From a virus: a DNA stretch of 38,340 nucleotides. The stretch's first letter is position 1; each line of letters opens with the position of its first letter. The stretch lies in IMG/VR virus record IMGVR_UViG_3300048834_001320, positions 1 to 38,340 of that record; one strand, given 5' to 3'. The position numbers were made by a program, and so were the translations under genes. Positions 25,196-33,664 of the stretch are shown here, piece by piece. The notes under the pieces were generated by a model. The model was not told where the DNA came from and did no database searches. It worked only from the letters and a program-made list of their open reading frames with translations.

Positions 25196-25717
25196 ATGAA
25201 AAAGAATGAAGTCCAGATCGGCCAGACCTACCTCGCCAAGGTCAGTGACAAGGTGGTGCCCGTCCGCATCGACGCGGAAAGTCGCCACGGCGGATGGGAC
25301 GCCACCAACATGTCCACGAACAAGCGGGTGCGGATCAAGTCGGCCCAGCGATTGAGAGGCGAGGTCAAGGCCGGCGGCAAGGCGAAGACCGACAACGCTG
25401 AGCGGCCCAGCACACCGACCGCCGAGCCGACGGCCACCGCCGAGACCAAGCCGACACGCAAGCCGCGCGACCCGGCGAAGCCGAGGAAGCTCAGCCTGCT
25501 CGACGCCGCCGCCCAGGTTCTGGCCAAGGCCAGTGATCCCATGAGCGCCAAGCAAATGGTCGAAGAGGTCACCGCCGCCGCGCTCTGGTCCAGCCCCAAG
25601 GGCAAGACGCCGAGCGCGACCCTGTACGCGGCCATCATCCGCGAGATCAGCGGCAAGGGTGCCCAGGCCCGGTTCCGCAAGACCGACCGCGGATTGTTCG
25701 CCGCCGCCGCGACGTGA
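25196..25717 (+). CDS. HARE-HTH domain protein
   Basis: 173 aa, starting at the ATG of 25196 with AGGAG 8 nt upstream; GTG at 25193 is adjacent. Residues about 1-60 look like a small beta domain. A Pro/Thr/Lys-rich linker follows at 65-95. The C-terminal 75 residues match a HARE-type winged helix (LSLLDAAAQVLAKASDPMSAKQ, TLYAAIIREI, RFRKTDRGLFA). HARE-HTH modules are predicted DNA-binding readers found in restriction and chromatin proteins. This may recognise modified DNA such as that made by the adjacent methyltransferase; that link is inference. Last gene before a terminator. Confidence 0.75.
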   Translation: MKKNEVQIGQTYLAKVSDKVVPVRIDAESRHGGWDATNMSTNKRVRIKSAQRLRGEVKAGGKAKTDNAERPSTPTAEPTATAETKPTRKPRDPAKPRKLSLLDAAAQVLAKASDPMSAKQMVEEVTAAALWSSPKGKTPSATLYAAIIREISGKGAQARFRKTDRGLFAAAAT

Positions 25718-25731
25718 GCAGGACGCCACCA

Positions 25732-27096
25732 TCACTTCGCCTCCACCACCCCAGCGCCCGCTGGGGTTTTCTCGTCTGACGCCGGGGCCTGCACCCGCTC
25801 CGCCTTGCGACCGGTGAACTTTTCCCAGCGCTGCACGATGACATCGCAGTACAGCGGGTCGAGCTCCATCAGGTACGCGTGCCGCCCGGTCTGCTCCGCG
25901 CCGATCAGCGTGGAGCCGCTGCCGCCGAACAGATCGAGCACGTTGTCGCCGGCGAGCGATGAGTACTGCATGGCGCGCACCGCCAACTCGACGGGCTTCT
26001 CCGTAAGGTGGACCATCGACTGCGGATTCACCTTCTTGACGTGCCACAGGTCGGTCGCGTTGTTCGGGCCGAAGTAGCGGTGCGCCGCGCCTTCACGCCA
26101 GCCGTAGAACGCCAGCTCGAACGCGCCCATGAAGTCCTTGCGCGTGAGCACGGGATGCTGCTTGTCCCAGACGATGCCCTGGCTGAAGTACAGCTCGTGC
26201 TTCTTGAGATACGGCGGGTAATTGCCCAGGTTGGCGTACCCGCCCCAGATGTAGAAGCCGTGCCCGGGCAGCAGTACGCGGGCCATGTTGCCGAACCACG
26301 CGTCGAGCATCTGGTCGAACGCCTCGTCGGTGACGAAGTCGTTGGCCAGCGGCCGATCTTTGGGCCGCAGCTTCTTGCTCACCTTGCCGGGGTTGAACGC
26401 GCCCCGCGCGGCGTCGAAGGACTGATGGTGATTCTGGGGCTTGGTATTCGTCGCTTGAAACGACGACAGGCCCGCGGCGATGGCGTTGTTGCTGCGCGGC
26501 TCGACCCGCACGTTATACGGCGGGTCGCTATTCACCAGATGGATCGCCGCACCGTCCAGCAGCCGGTCCACGTCTTGTGGGTTGGCGCTGTCGCCGCACA
26601 TGAGGCGGTGGTTGCCCAGCACCCAGATGTCGCCACGGCGTGTGGTCGCCTCGTCCGGCGGCGCGGGAATGTCATCGGGATCGGTGAGGCCGTCCGTCAC
26701 GTCACCTGACATCAGTTCCTTCAGCTTCTCCGGATCAAAGCCCAGCAGGTTCAGGTCGAACTGCATCTCCTGCAGGGCGGACAACTCGATGGGCAGCAGC
26801 TCGTAATCCCACTCGGCAATGGTCGCGGTCTGGTTGTCGGCGATGCGATACGCCTTGATCTGCGCCTCGGTCAGGTCGGTCGCCACGTGGACAGGCACGT
26901 GCTCGAGGCCCAGCTTCTGCGCCGCCTTCCAGCGCGTATGCCCGACGATGATCACACCATCGCTGTCCACGACCATGGGCTGCCGCCAGCCGAACTCCTT
27001 GAGCGAGGCTGCGACCGCATCCACAGCCGCGTCGTTGATGCGCGGGTTCTTTTCGTAGGGGCGGATATCAGCGGTGTTGCGTTTGATGATCTTCAT
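25732..27096 (-). CDS. ParB-like nuclease/N6-adenine DNA methyltransferase fusion
   Basis: 454 aa, ATG at 27096. Residues about 8-95 form a ParB/sulfiredoxin-like N-terminal domain (YEKNPRIND, GVIIVGHTRWKAAQKLG). The methyltransferase has DPPY at 191-194 and the SAM motif FGGSGST at 390-396, i.e. beta-class order with the catalytic motif first. These ParB-methylase fusions are frequent solitary enzymes of phages, thought to protect phage DNA or mark it for packaging or regulation. No cognate restriction enzyme is adjacent. It overlaps the preceding gene by 29 nt. Confidence 0.9.
   Translation of the reverse strand: MKIIKRNTADIRPYEKNPRINDAAVDAVAASLKEFGWRQPMVVDSDGVIIVGHTRWKAAQKLGLEHVPVHVATDLTEAQIKAYRIADNQTATIAEWDYELLPIELSALQEMQFDLNLLGFDPEKLKELMSGDVTDGLTDPDDIPAPPDEATTRRGDIWVLGNHRLMCGDSANPQDVDRLLDGAAIHLVNSDPPYNVRVEPRSNNAIAAGLSSFQATNTKPQNHHQSFDAARGAFNPGKVSKKLRPKDRPLANDFVTDEAFDQMLDAWFGNMARVLLPGHGFYIWGGYANLGNYPPYLKKHELYFSQGIVWDKQHPVLTRKDFMGAFELAFYGWREGAAHRYFGPNNATDLWHVKKVNPQSMVHLTEKPVELAVRAMQYSSLAGDNVLDLFGGSGSTLIGAEQTGRHAYLMELDPLYCDVIVQRWEKFTGRKAERVQAPASDEKTPAGAGVVEAK
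25749..25770 (+). terminator. Intrinsic terminator of the plus-strand small-gene cluster
   Basis: CCCCAGC (25749-25755), loop GCCC, GCTGGGG (25760-25766), then TTTT. The 7-bp GC-rich stem and T tract stop rightward transcription 32 nt after the HARE-HTH gene. It lies inside the 3' coding end of the converging methyltransferase gene. Confidence 0.8.
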
Positions 27097-27409
27097 CGAT
27101 GCCTCCGTTCAGGATGTGGTCGATGGCCAGCACGACCAGGAATGGGTTCTCGCGCACCTTGGCCGCGGTGCAACCGGTGATGCCGAGCCGCTCGCAGTAG
27201 GACACCACCTCGTTGGCGCGGAGCGTGAGCGCCGTGCGGTAGGCGTGGACGAACTGGTCCTCCTTCTCGAAGACCGGCCGGACGGTTGGGTCTTCGAGTT
27301 GCTCACGCGGCATGGACAACCAGCTCTGAACGCGCTTGATGGTCCTCGCGGCCCAGAACACAAGGTCATCGATCGGGACGGTCATTTTGTCGTCGGGGGT
27401 CACAGCCAT
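27068..27409 (-). CDS. Hypothetical phage protein
   Basis: 113 aa, ATG at 27409; the longer frame to 27634 crosses another gene. It is a soluble helical protein, with LVFWAARTIKRVQSWL near the start and NPFLVVLAIDHILNGG near the end. It overlaps the methyltransferase by 29 nt, so translation is probably coupled. No family recognised. Confidence 0.6.
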   Translation of the reverse strand: MAVTPDDKMTVPIDDLVFWAARTIKRVQSWLSMPREQLEDPTVRPVFEKEDQFVHAYRTALTLRANEVVSYCERLGITGCTAAKVRENPFLVVLAIDHILNGGIDEDHQTQHR

Positions 27410-27434
27410 GGGGTGGCTCCGTGGCGGGGCGTGT

Positions 27435-27659
27435 TCAACCTCGATCCTCGATGCTGCGGACGGCGTTCTCCCAGGCGGGCGACGGCTCGTCGCGTGTCGC
27501 GTCGCCGCCGCTGACGAAGTGGACGTTCTGATCGCGGACGACGCCGTGCGCGATCTCGGCATGGCAGTCGGCGCAGCAGTTCCAGGGCTGGCGATCGCAG
27601 ATCTCGCAACTGGATCGCGCGATCGGGTCGCCACAGTGCTTGCAGGTTCTCTGGGTCAT
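27435..27659 (-). CDS. Small zinc-finger-like protein
   Basis: 74 aa, starting at the second ATG (27659), which has AGGAG at proper distance; the first ATG at 27665 is too close. Three cysteine pairs (CKHC, CEIC, CADC) in the first 35 residues suggest bound zinc, and an acidic tail follows. Function unknown. The 128 nt upstream (27660-27787) hold no further gene. Confidence 0.65.
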   Translation of the reverse strand: MTQRTCKHCGDPIARSSCEICDRQPWNCCADCHAEIAHGVVRDQNVHFVSGGDATRDEPSPAWENAVRSIEDRG

Positions 27660-27787
27660 GGGCATGTCTCCTGGTCGGGGCGCTGGGCCTGTTTTCCATC
27701 CGCGAGCGATTCAATCGCACAGCGCGATTGTTCCCGCCGCCATCTGGTTTCATCTGTTGCGTTCCAAGTACCTACGCTCATCCCGTT

Positions 27788-28282
27788 TCACTCCTTGTCT
27801 GCCACTGTGGCACGTTGCGGCCCATTGCGGCCCGTTTCGCCCACGTCGCCACGTGTGGCGTCCCACAGGTTGGTTGGAGCGTCCTTCGCCCTGGCGGCCC
27901 GGGGCGAACGTGGGCCAACGTCGGGCGTCTGTGGCGGAACGGGTTTGATTGCCGGCGTCTGTGGCGGAGCGGGCTCGACGGGTGGCTTCTGCAGCGCAAC
28001 GGGCTCAACCGCTGGCGCTGGCGGCGTGAGCAGCCTGGCCATGGCGTCGAGGTCGGCGCGGATGAGTTCGGCCACGTCCTCCGGGCACGTGCCGATGGAC
28101 ACGAGCCACTGGGCATGTCGCCGTGCCGCGAACGTCAGGATCATCACGTCGATCGCCGCGAACCTGACGTTGCGGGTGAACGGCAGCGGGTCGTTACCGG
28201 GCCGGTAGATGGGGTTGGCCTGGGCATCGGCGTCGCTGGCCGCGTAGGGTCGCTGCGGGATGGAAGGGAGGCGCTGCGTCAT
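27788..28282 (-). CDS. Hypothetical protein with Pro-rich repeats
   Basis: 164 aa, ATG at 28282 overlapping the upstream stop as ATGA. Residues about 35-85 are a helical domain (IDVMILTFAARRHAQWLV, VAELIRADLDAMARLL). From about 86 the chain is Pro-rich with imperfect 10-residue repeats (PPVEPAPPQT, AIKPVPPQT), matched in DNA by imperfect 30-bp units near 27920-28015, and is probably disordered. No family recognised. Confidence 0.55.
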   Translation of the reverse strand: MTQRLPSIPQRPYAASDADAQANPIYRPGNDPLPFTRNVRFAAIDVMILTFAARRHAQWLVSIGTCPEDVAELIRADLDAMARLLTPPAPAVEPVALQKPPVEPAPPQTPAIKPVPPQTPDVGPRSPRAARAKDAPTNLWDATRGDVGETGRNGPQRATVADKE

Positions 28283-28515
28283 TGCGCGACCTCCCGGCTA
28301 CCGCGCCGTACCGTCGCGCACCGTCGCGACGGTTGCCATTGCGCACTGGCATTCCTCGCGCCCGCGCACGTGCGCGCACGTGTGAGCGCGCGCGCGTGCA
28401 TGCAGTGCAAACCGTCGTGACGGTTCGTGACGGTGCGCGACGGTGGTTCTGGCATCGGATGCAATGGCGCACAACGCAACGCAAGCAGATGCAACGGCGT
28501 GAGGTTTGCGTGCAT
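28279..28515 (-). CDS. Small basic ORF containing a DNA repeat array
   Basis: 78 aa, ATG at 28515 sharing one base with the primase stop (TGATG) and ending with ATGA on the next start. Exact coupling at both ends suggests it is translated. The product is Arg/His/Cys-rich and low complexity, with no known fold. Much of its DNA is repeat: palindromes ACCGTCGCGACGGT and ACCGTCGTGACGGT, 10-bp-period GACGGT copies and a GC alternating stretch. The region may therefore serve mainly as an origin or operator while keeping the frame open. Confidence 0.45.
   Translation of the reverse strand: MHANLTPLHLLALRCAPLHPMPEPPSRTVTNRHDGLHCMHARALTRARTCAGARNASAQWQPSRRCATVRRGSREVAQ
28310..28444. repeat. 10-bp-period repeat array with palindromes (possible origin/operator)
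   Basis: Left cluster 28310-28333: ACCGTCGCGC then the palindrome ACCGTCGCGACGGT. Right cluster 28411-28444: ACCGTCGTGACGGT followed by TCGTGACGGT and GCGCGACGGT. The clusters are mirror-oriented around a CG/CACGTG-rich centre (28360-28405). Repeats every 10 bp place the units on one DNA face, as in iterons. A further 12-nt pair, GATGCAAYGGCG, lies at 28458 and 28488. Confidence 0.6.
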
Positions 28516-30959
28516 CACAGCACCTCCTTCATGCCGATGCCCTCGTAGAACGTCGTATTGCCCGTTGCACGTCGCCGTGTGACACCCGGGACGGCAGCAG
28601 CCAGATCGCGCCCAAACGTCTGCTTGGTCGTGACCACGCTGCGACCTTCCTGCTCGCACCAGGTCTTCCATGCGGCGTACAGGTCGTCGACCCATGCCCG
28701 CATGCCCGGCCCCACGTCGCAGCGTTCGCGCACGAACGCACCCACTGGGCTGGACAAGTCCTCCATATCCCGCACCGCGTCCTCGACGCTGGTCGGCTGC
28801 ACGAAGTGCCCGCGCTCGCGCAGGCGACGCCAGCCCTCGATGGCCCAGTTGAGGATGCCCGGCAACTCCGTGAGCAGCTTGGCGGTCAGCGTCTTGTCCT
28901 CGCGGCCGTAGAAGCTGTTGGTCAGCCGCAGGATCATGAACCGGCCCGCCAGCGCCCCGGAGGCGTCGTTCAACCGTGGCAGCTCGTTGGACAGGAAGAC
29001 GAACCGCGTGGGCAGCTTCATGGTCACGGAAGTCTTGTGCTTGCGCTCGACCGTGAGCGTGTCCTCGCCGCTGATGCACAGCAGGCGCTCGACCACGGCC
29101 TGGATACCCTCGCCGCTGAAGCGGGCGTCGGAGACCACGGCCAGCGACTTGCCGATGAGCGGCTGCAGCCCGAAGTTGCCCGCCAGGCTGGTCGTCGTCG
29201 GCCCGCAGACGTTGCCTGCGCCGACCAGATGCGTCAGCACGCGCCCGATCGTGCCCTTGCCGCTGCGCTTGGGCCCCACGAGCAGCAGCATCTTCTGCTG
29301 GGACGTGTCGCCGGTCAGGCAGTAGCCGAACCATTCCTGCAGCAGATCCCAGGACTCCATGTCGTCGTCGAACAGCATCTGCAGGAACGCGATCCACTGC
29401 TCAGGCAGGCCGGCGCTGGGGTCGGGGTCGTAGTCCAGCGCGTAGACCGTGAAGAACTGCGGCGTCGGGGGCATGTGCCGCATCGTGGGCAGGTACAGCA
29501 GCGACGACTTGCAGGGCAGAACGTCAGCAGCCGTGGGCATGTTCGATGCGTCGCCCAGCCAGGACGGAGATACCGTCGTCGCCGGCAGATGCGTGACCGC
29601 CTTGATCGACTCGAGTGCCGCATTGACCGTCGTGGGATTCGCCGGGAAGTCCTCGGCGACCCAGCCGCCGTCCTTGTCCATCACCATGCGAACGGCGTCA
29701 TGCATCCAGGGCAGCAGCGTGTGGCGCATGCCGTCGTCTTCGATCTCGACGTACCGGTTGTCCCGCCAGGCGACCAGCATCCCGGCGTAGTGGTGGAGCG
29801 TGCGCCCGCCGGCATGTCGATGGAATCGCTGGATGAACGAATCGGCCGTGGGCAGCGTCCGCTTCGTGGACAGGATGAGGCGGCTTGTCCCCGGATCGAT
29901 CGTGCCCGGGGCAGGTTCGGCGGCGACGGGGCCTTTGGGGACTGGGCTGCTGGCTGAGCCGTTCGTATTGGCCTTCCGCTTGCGAGACTTCCGCAGACTC
30001 GGCGTGTACTGCTGCGTCACCTTGGCCAGCGCCTTGGCGATGGTCATGCTGCCGTAGGTCTGCTCGCCGTGGTACTCGTCCCACTTGTCGCGCATGAGGC
30101 CGGACGCGCGGAACATGCGGTCGATCTGGCCGGCGTCCTTGGTGTAGAACGCCAGCGTGAACACGACCGACGAGTCGGCCTCGCTGCGGGAGTTGAAGTG
30201 GGCATTCCAGTTGCCTGCCCACAGCTGGGCGAACTTCTCGCCGCGCCCGTTGCGGCGGGTGCTGGCCAGGCGGATGATCTCGGCGTCGTCGAGGTGGCCG
30301 TTGTTGGATGGCGATGGCGTGGCGGCTGGCGACGGGCCCGAAGCGGCTGCCGACGGGCTTGCAGTGGCTGACTCGCCCGAGGGCGGCTCGCCGAAGACCT
30401 CGACGTACAGGGCATTGAGCTGGTCCTGGCGCGGCTCCACGGTCGCTGGAGCAGAATCACACCGCATGCCCGTAACCGTGAAGAACCGGTCGCGGTCGTA
30501 CATCTCGATCTCGCGGTCCTCGTACCGACGCCGGCAGCGTTCGCCGGGCTTCTCGGCCATGACGAAGATCTTCACGCCGGTCCCGGACGGACTGATCTCC
30601 GTGTAGCTGGCCAGGTCTCCAATGATCCGCTGCGCCCACGGCTTGATCTGGCCCGTGGCCGGGTCGATGCAACTGTCAATATCGACGCCGCAGTACGGAT
30701 CGTCGGCCGCGAACACGTAGCCGACGCCGGCGAGCTGGTCGTAAGTCCGGGCAGCGGCGATCGCCTCATCGAACGACGCCCAGGTGCCGGGCGCTGTGGA
30801 ATCGGCCAGTTCGCCGGTGCGGGCGTTGACCGGGCACTTGGTCATGCGCCCGTCGCGCTCGACGTAGCGCCAGCAGACCCACTGTGGACGCTGCTTCAGG
30901 CAGTCCGGAGCGTTGGCGACGATCGCCTCGAGGTTGGTGGTTGGATGTGGTGCAGTCAT
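28515..30959 (-). CDS. Phage primase-polymerase/D5-type helicase
   Basis: 814 aa, ATG at 30959 (ATGA overlap with the helicase stop); the frame continues to 31091 but inside that gene. Residues 20-190 form a prim-pol domain like that of NrS-1-type phage polymerases, with GVDID (acidic 93 and 95) and SPSGTGVKIF at 123-132. A Ser/Pro-rich linker lies at 190-220. The C-terminal half is a D5/P4-type superfamily 3 helicase with Walker A GPKRSGKGT at 562-570. It likely primes and unwinds DNA at the phage origin. The repeat array directly downstream is a candidate origin. Confidence 0.9.
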   Translation of the reverse strand: MTAPHPTTNLEAIVANAPDCLKQRPQWVCWRYVERDGRMTKCPVNARTGELADSTAPGTWASFDEAIAAARTYDQLAGVGYVFAADDPYCGVDIDSCIDPATGQIKPWAQRIIGDLASYTEISPSGTGVKIFVMAEKPGERCRRRYEDREIEMYDRDRFFTVTGMRCDSAPATVEPRQDQLNALYVEVFGEPPSGESATASPSAAASGPSPAATPSPSNNGHLDDAEIIRLASTRRNGRGEKFAQLWAGNWNAHFNSRSEADSSVVFTLAFYTKDAGQIDRMFRASGLMRDKWDEYHGEQTYGSMTIAKALAKVTQQYTPSLRKSRKRKANTNGSASSPVPKGPVAAEPAPGTIDPGTSRLILSTKRTLPTADSFIQRFHRHAGGRTLHHYAGMLVAWRDNRYVEIEDDGMRHTLLPWMHDAVRMVMDKDGGWVAEDFPANPTTVNAALESIKAVTHLPATTVSPSWLGDASNMPTAADVLPCKSSLLYLPTMRHMPPTPQFFTVYALDYDPDPSAGLPEQWIAFLQMLFDDDMESWDLLQEWFGYCLTGDTSQQKMLLLVGPKRSGKGTIGRVLTHLVGAGNVCGPTTTSLAGNFGLQPLIGKSLAVVSDARFSGEGIQAVVERLLCISGEDTLTVERKHKTSVTMKLPTRFVFLSNELPRLNDASGALAGRFMILRLTNSFYGREDKTLTAKLLTELPGILNWAIEGWRRLRERGHFVQPTSVEDAVRDMEDLSSPVGAFVRERCDVGPGMRAWVDDLYAAWKTWCEQEGRSVVTTKQTFGRDLAAAVPGVTRRRATGNTTFYEGIGMKEVL

Positions 30960-33085
30960 TCGCACGACGCCTCCTGCGGGGCCAGGGATTGCGATGCCGA
31001 TGCCCAGCGACTCAGGAACGTCCGGCGGTGGATCACGTTGTTCTTCTTCGCGGCGCTGCTCAGGCCCCAGCGGTCGCCCAGCAGCACGCACGTCTGCGAC
31101 GCCCGGGTCACCGCGGTGTAGAGCCAGTTGCGGTCGGCGAAGAAGTGCGACTTGTGGCAGAGCACCACCGCGCAGGGGAACTCGCTGCCCTGGGCCTTAT
31201 GCGCCGTCAGGGCGTAGGCGAGCATGACGTTGGACAAGCGCTCGCCCTCGATGATCTTTGGGCCCACGCCGTCGAAGGCGATGGCGTATCCAGCCTTCAC
31301 CACGTCCACGACGAACCCGATCGTGCCGTTCATGACGCCCAGCTCGTAGTCGTTGCTGGTCTGGATGACCTTGTCGCCGAGGCAGAACTTCTTCTCGACG
31401 CGGCCCTGCAAGAGAAGCTGCATCGCCTCGTTGATCGCCTTGGTGCCCAGTGGGCCCTTGTGCGTCGGCGTGATGATCTGCACGTCACGGACAGGCTCGT
31501 AGCCGAACCGTGTCGGCAGCCGGTCGAGAATCAGGTCACGCAGGTACAACTGAATCTGCTGGGCGTCGGAGAACTGGTCGACCACGATCCACCGTGTGTC
31601 GTTGTCCATCTCGGTCGGGTGGACGGCTCCACGCAGCACGGCGGTGCTGTTGCACTTGAGCACGCCGGCTTGGCGGTAGACCTTGTCCAACACCACCGTG
31701 GGCACGAGCTGGTGCTGCACGAGGTCGCGCAGCACGTTGCCAGGGCCGACGGGCGGCAGCTGGTTGTGATCGCCGACCAGGACCAGCCGCGTCCGGCTGA
31801 AGTCGATCCGCTCCAGCAGGTTCGCCATCAGCGGCACGTCGACCATCGACACTTCGTCAACGATCACCACGTCGGCGTCCACGGTCTCGACGCCGAAGCT
31901 CATGCCGTTGTATTCGAGCATGCGGTGGATGGTGCTCGCCTCGAGCTGCAACTGGTACTTGCTGCGGAGCAACTCCTCGATCCGCTTGGCAGCCTTGCCC
32001 GTCGGGGCGCACAGCTTCACGACCAGGTCGGCATGCTGGCAGGTCTGCGCCAACCGCGCCACGACGTAGGTCTTGCCGGTGCCCGCCAGGCCTGAGATGA
32101 CGCTGATCCGGTGCCGCAGGGCGCACCGATATGCCTCGGCCTGCTGCGGGCTGAGGTTCGAGATGTCGAACGCCCCGGTGATCAGCGGGCACTCAGAGGT
32201 GCTGTACCGCTCGAACGTCTGCCGGATGGTCTGCTCAGCCTCGAGGAAGTACGGCGTGGTCACAGCGGAGCTGTCCGCGACCATGTCGCCGGCCGCCAGC
32301 AGGCGATCACCTGCCTGGTGGATGAGGTCGTGGGCATCGAGCGTGTCGAGCACCAGCAATTCGTTGGCCTTCTCGATCAGGTCGCAACCGGCGGTCCAGG
32401 TGTGCCCGCTGCCGATCTGCTCGGTCAGGCAGTACATCAGGCCCGCCTCGATCCGGCCGGGGTGGTTCTTCGCTACGCCAGTGGCCCGAGCGATCTGGTC
32501 CACCTTCTTGAAGCCGTAGCCCTTGACGTGCTGGATCAGCTTGTACGGGTCGGCCCGCAGCACGCTCACCACCGAGTCGCCGTACACCTCGATCAGCGTG
32601 TTCATCTGGTGGTGCGTCAGCCCGAACCCCGCCAGGTATGTGCGAAGCTCGTTCTCGGCACTGTTGGCGATCCACGCCGCACGAAGCTGCGCGAGCGTGG
32701 CCCGCGGAATCCGCAGCTTCTCGTACAGGTCGTCGGAGCCCTCGCGGATCATGCGGTCGAGCGCCTCGGCGCTGCCGGCGTGCGTCACCAGCTTGCGGGC
32801 CGTGGCCTCGCCGATGCCGACGAAGCCCGGGTGCTTGACGAGGTAGTTGGCCAGGCCATCGAGGTTGTCGGGCAGGTCGTACCGCAGGGCCGTGACGGTG
32901 AACTGGTGGCCGTACTTGCGATCGAGCGTCCACGAGCCGACCAGGGCAACGACGTCGCCGTCGTTGGCACAGAATTTCCCGCAGAACCGGACCTGCCGGC
33001 CGTCGTCGCCCTCGAGCAGGCCCGCGGAGAACTGGGGCCCGCTGTGGTAGACGCGTGTGATTGTGCCACGAATGGTTTCAGGCAT
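30956..33085 (-). CDS. RecD2-like DNA helicase
   Basis: 709 aa, ATG at 33085, 8 nt inside the nuclease gene end; an upstream in-frame extension is not supported. An N-terminal OB-like region (1-70) is followed by tandem helix-hairpin-helix segments (80-205). The SF1B helicase core has Walker A GLAGTGKT at 332-339, VVIVDEVSM at 406-414, and C-terminal motifs YALTAHKAQGSEF and LYTAVTRAS. This is the RecD2 (RecBC-independent) layout. It unwinds 5'-3' in replication and recombination and is co-transcribed with an ERCC4 nuclease and a primase. Confidence 0.92.
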   Translation of the reverse strand: MPETIRGTITRVYHSGPQFSAGLLEGDDGRQVRFCGKFCANDGDVVALVGSWTLDRKYGHQFTVTALRYDLPDNLDGLANYLVKHPGFVGIGEATARKLVTHAGSAEALDRMIREGSDDLYEKLRIPRATLAQLRAAWIANSAENELRTYLAGFGLTHHQMNTLIEVYGDSVVSVLRADPYKLIQHVKGYGFKKVDQIARATGVAKNHPGRIEAGLMYCLTEQIGSGHTWTAGCDLIEKANELLVLDTLDAHDLIHQAGDRLLAAGDMVADSSAVTTPYFLEAEQTIRQTFERYSTSECPLITGAFDISNLSPQQAEAYRCALRHRISVISGLAGTGKTYVVARLAQTCQHADLVVKLCAPTGKAAKRIEELLRSKYQLQLEASTIHRMLEYNGMSFGVETVDADVVIVDEVSMVDVPLMANLLERIDFSRTRLVLVGDHNQLPPVGPGNVLRDLVQHQLVPTVVLDKVYRQAGVLKCNSTAVLRGAVHPTEMDNDTRWIVVDQFSDAQQIQLYLRDLILDRLPTRFGYEPVRDVQIITPTHKGPLGTKAINEAMQLLLQGRVEKKFCLGDKVIQTSNDYELGVMNGTIGFVVDVVKAGYAIAFDGVGPKIIEGERLSNVMLAYALTAHKAQGSEFPCAVVLCHKSHFFADRNWLYTAVTRASQTCVLLGDRWGLSSAAKKNNVIHRRTFLSRWASASQSLAPQEASCE

Positions 33086-33524
33086 GCGCCACCTCCCGCA
33101 CGAACATGCGCAGGAACTGATCCGTGAAGGCGCACGCCGCTTGGCGGCTGCCGCACCAGTAGACCGGCACGCGGAAACGCACGGCCACGTACAGCGCCGC
33201 CCCGAGCACGGACGTGGGCGAAGCACCCCGCAGCTTGTCTGCCGCGAGCCCACGCAAGACGGCATCGAGGTCAGCTTCGACCACGACGCACGCGCTGCGC
33301 ATGGCCCCAAGCTTCATCAGCTCGATGGCGAAGCGGTCGAAGTCGTGGATGACGGTGTGAACGAAGTCGGGCAGGCTCTTGCGCTCGACGGCCACCGCGT
33401 CCTCGTGGCCGACGACCGAGTAGTCGCCGGCGTCGAGCCTGCGGCGCACCGTGTCGCAGGTGAACGTGTAGGGCTCCTGCTCACGCGTATCGATGACGAT
33501 TTGAAAGCTCATGGCGGTGTTCAT
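33078..33524 (-). CDS. ERCC4-type (XPF-like) nuclease
   Basis: 148 aa from the ATG at 33524; a second ATG at 33512 is possible. The sequence carries the ERCC4 motif order: IDTREQEPYTF, LDAGDYSVVG, then VERKSLPDFVHTV with the catalytic ERK. It is a compact nuclease without a HhH tail, probably acting on branched or flapped DNA. It precedes the RecD2 helicase with an 8-nt overlap. Its leader contains the three-way-junction element. Confidence 0.88.
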   Translation of the reverse strand: MNTAMSFQIVIDTREQEPYTFTCDTVRRRLDAGDYSVVGHEDAVAVERKSLPDFVHTVIHDFDRFAIELMKLGAMRSACVVVEADLDAVLRGLAADKLRGASPTSVLGAALYVAVRFRVPVYWCGSRQAACAFTDQFLRMFVREVAHA

Positions 33525-33562
33525 CCGTGAAACGTGAATCCGTCCGTGCCCCCGGAACCTTG

Positions 33563-33652
33563 GCCCCGGATAAAGCCGCCCCCGAAAGACTTACAGCGGT
33601 GCAGCGCATGCTTTCGGGAGCGGCCCCACGACACAGGCTGGGTATCCGGGGC
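33563..33652 (-). ncRNA. Candidate structured RNA: compact three-way junction leader element
   Basis: On the minus strand: P1 GCCCCGGATA (33652-33643) pairs perfectly with TATCCGGGGC (33572-33563). P3 is CCCA/TGGG (33642-33625). P2 GCCGCTCCCGAAAG (33624-33611) pairs with CTTTCGGGGGCGGC (33588-33575) with one mismatch and a 22-nt loop. Two bases separate P2 from P1, giving a tight three-way junction. It ends 38 nt before the ERCC4 nuclease start and has no T run, so it is not a terminator. It may be a cis-regulatory leader, a small RNA or a DNA cruciform. Confidence 0.6.
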
Positions 33653-33664
33653 AGATTTTGGGGG

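Noticed and set aside
23873-26047. 724-codon minus-strand frame over the small plus-strand genes
   Set aside because: The plus-strand genes each have a ribosome-binding site, DUF6900 and HARE-HTH patterns and a terminator. The minus frame is low-complexity.
27320-28500. Overlapping plus-strand frames opposite the zinc-finger and Pro-rich genes
   Set aside because: They are antisense, with low-complexity Arg/Gly/Ser content, and unsupported by ribosome-binding sites.
33563-33652. Hammerhead or twister self-cleaving ribozyme
   Set aside because: A GAAA and a twister-like GGTGCA exist, but no CTGATGA and no complete twister core on either strand. Kept only as an unassigned structured RNA.
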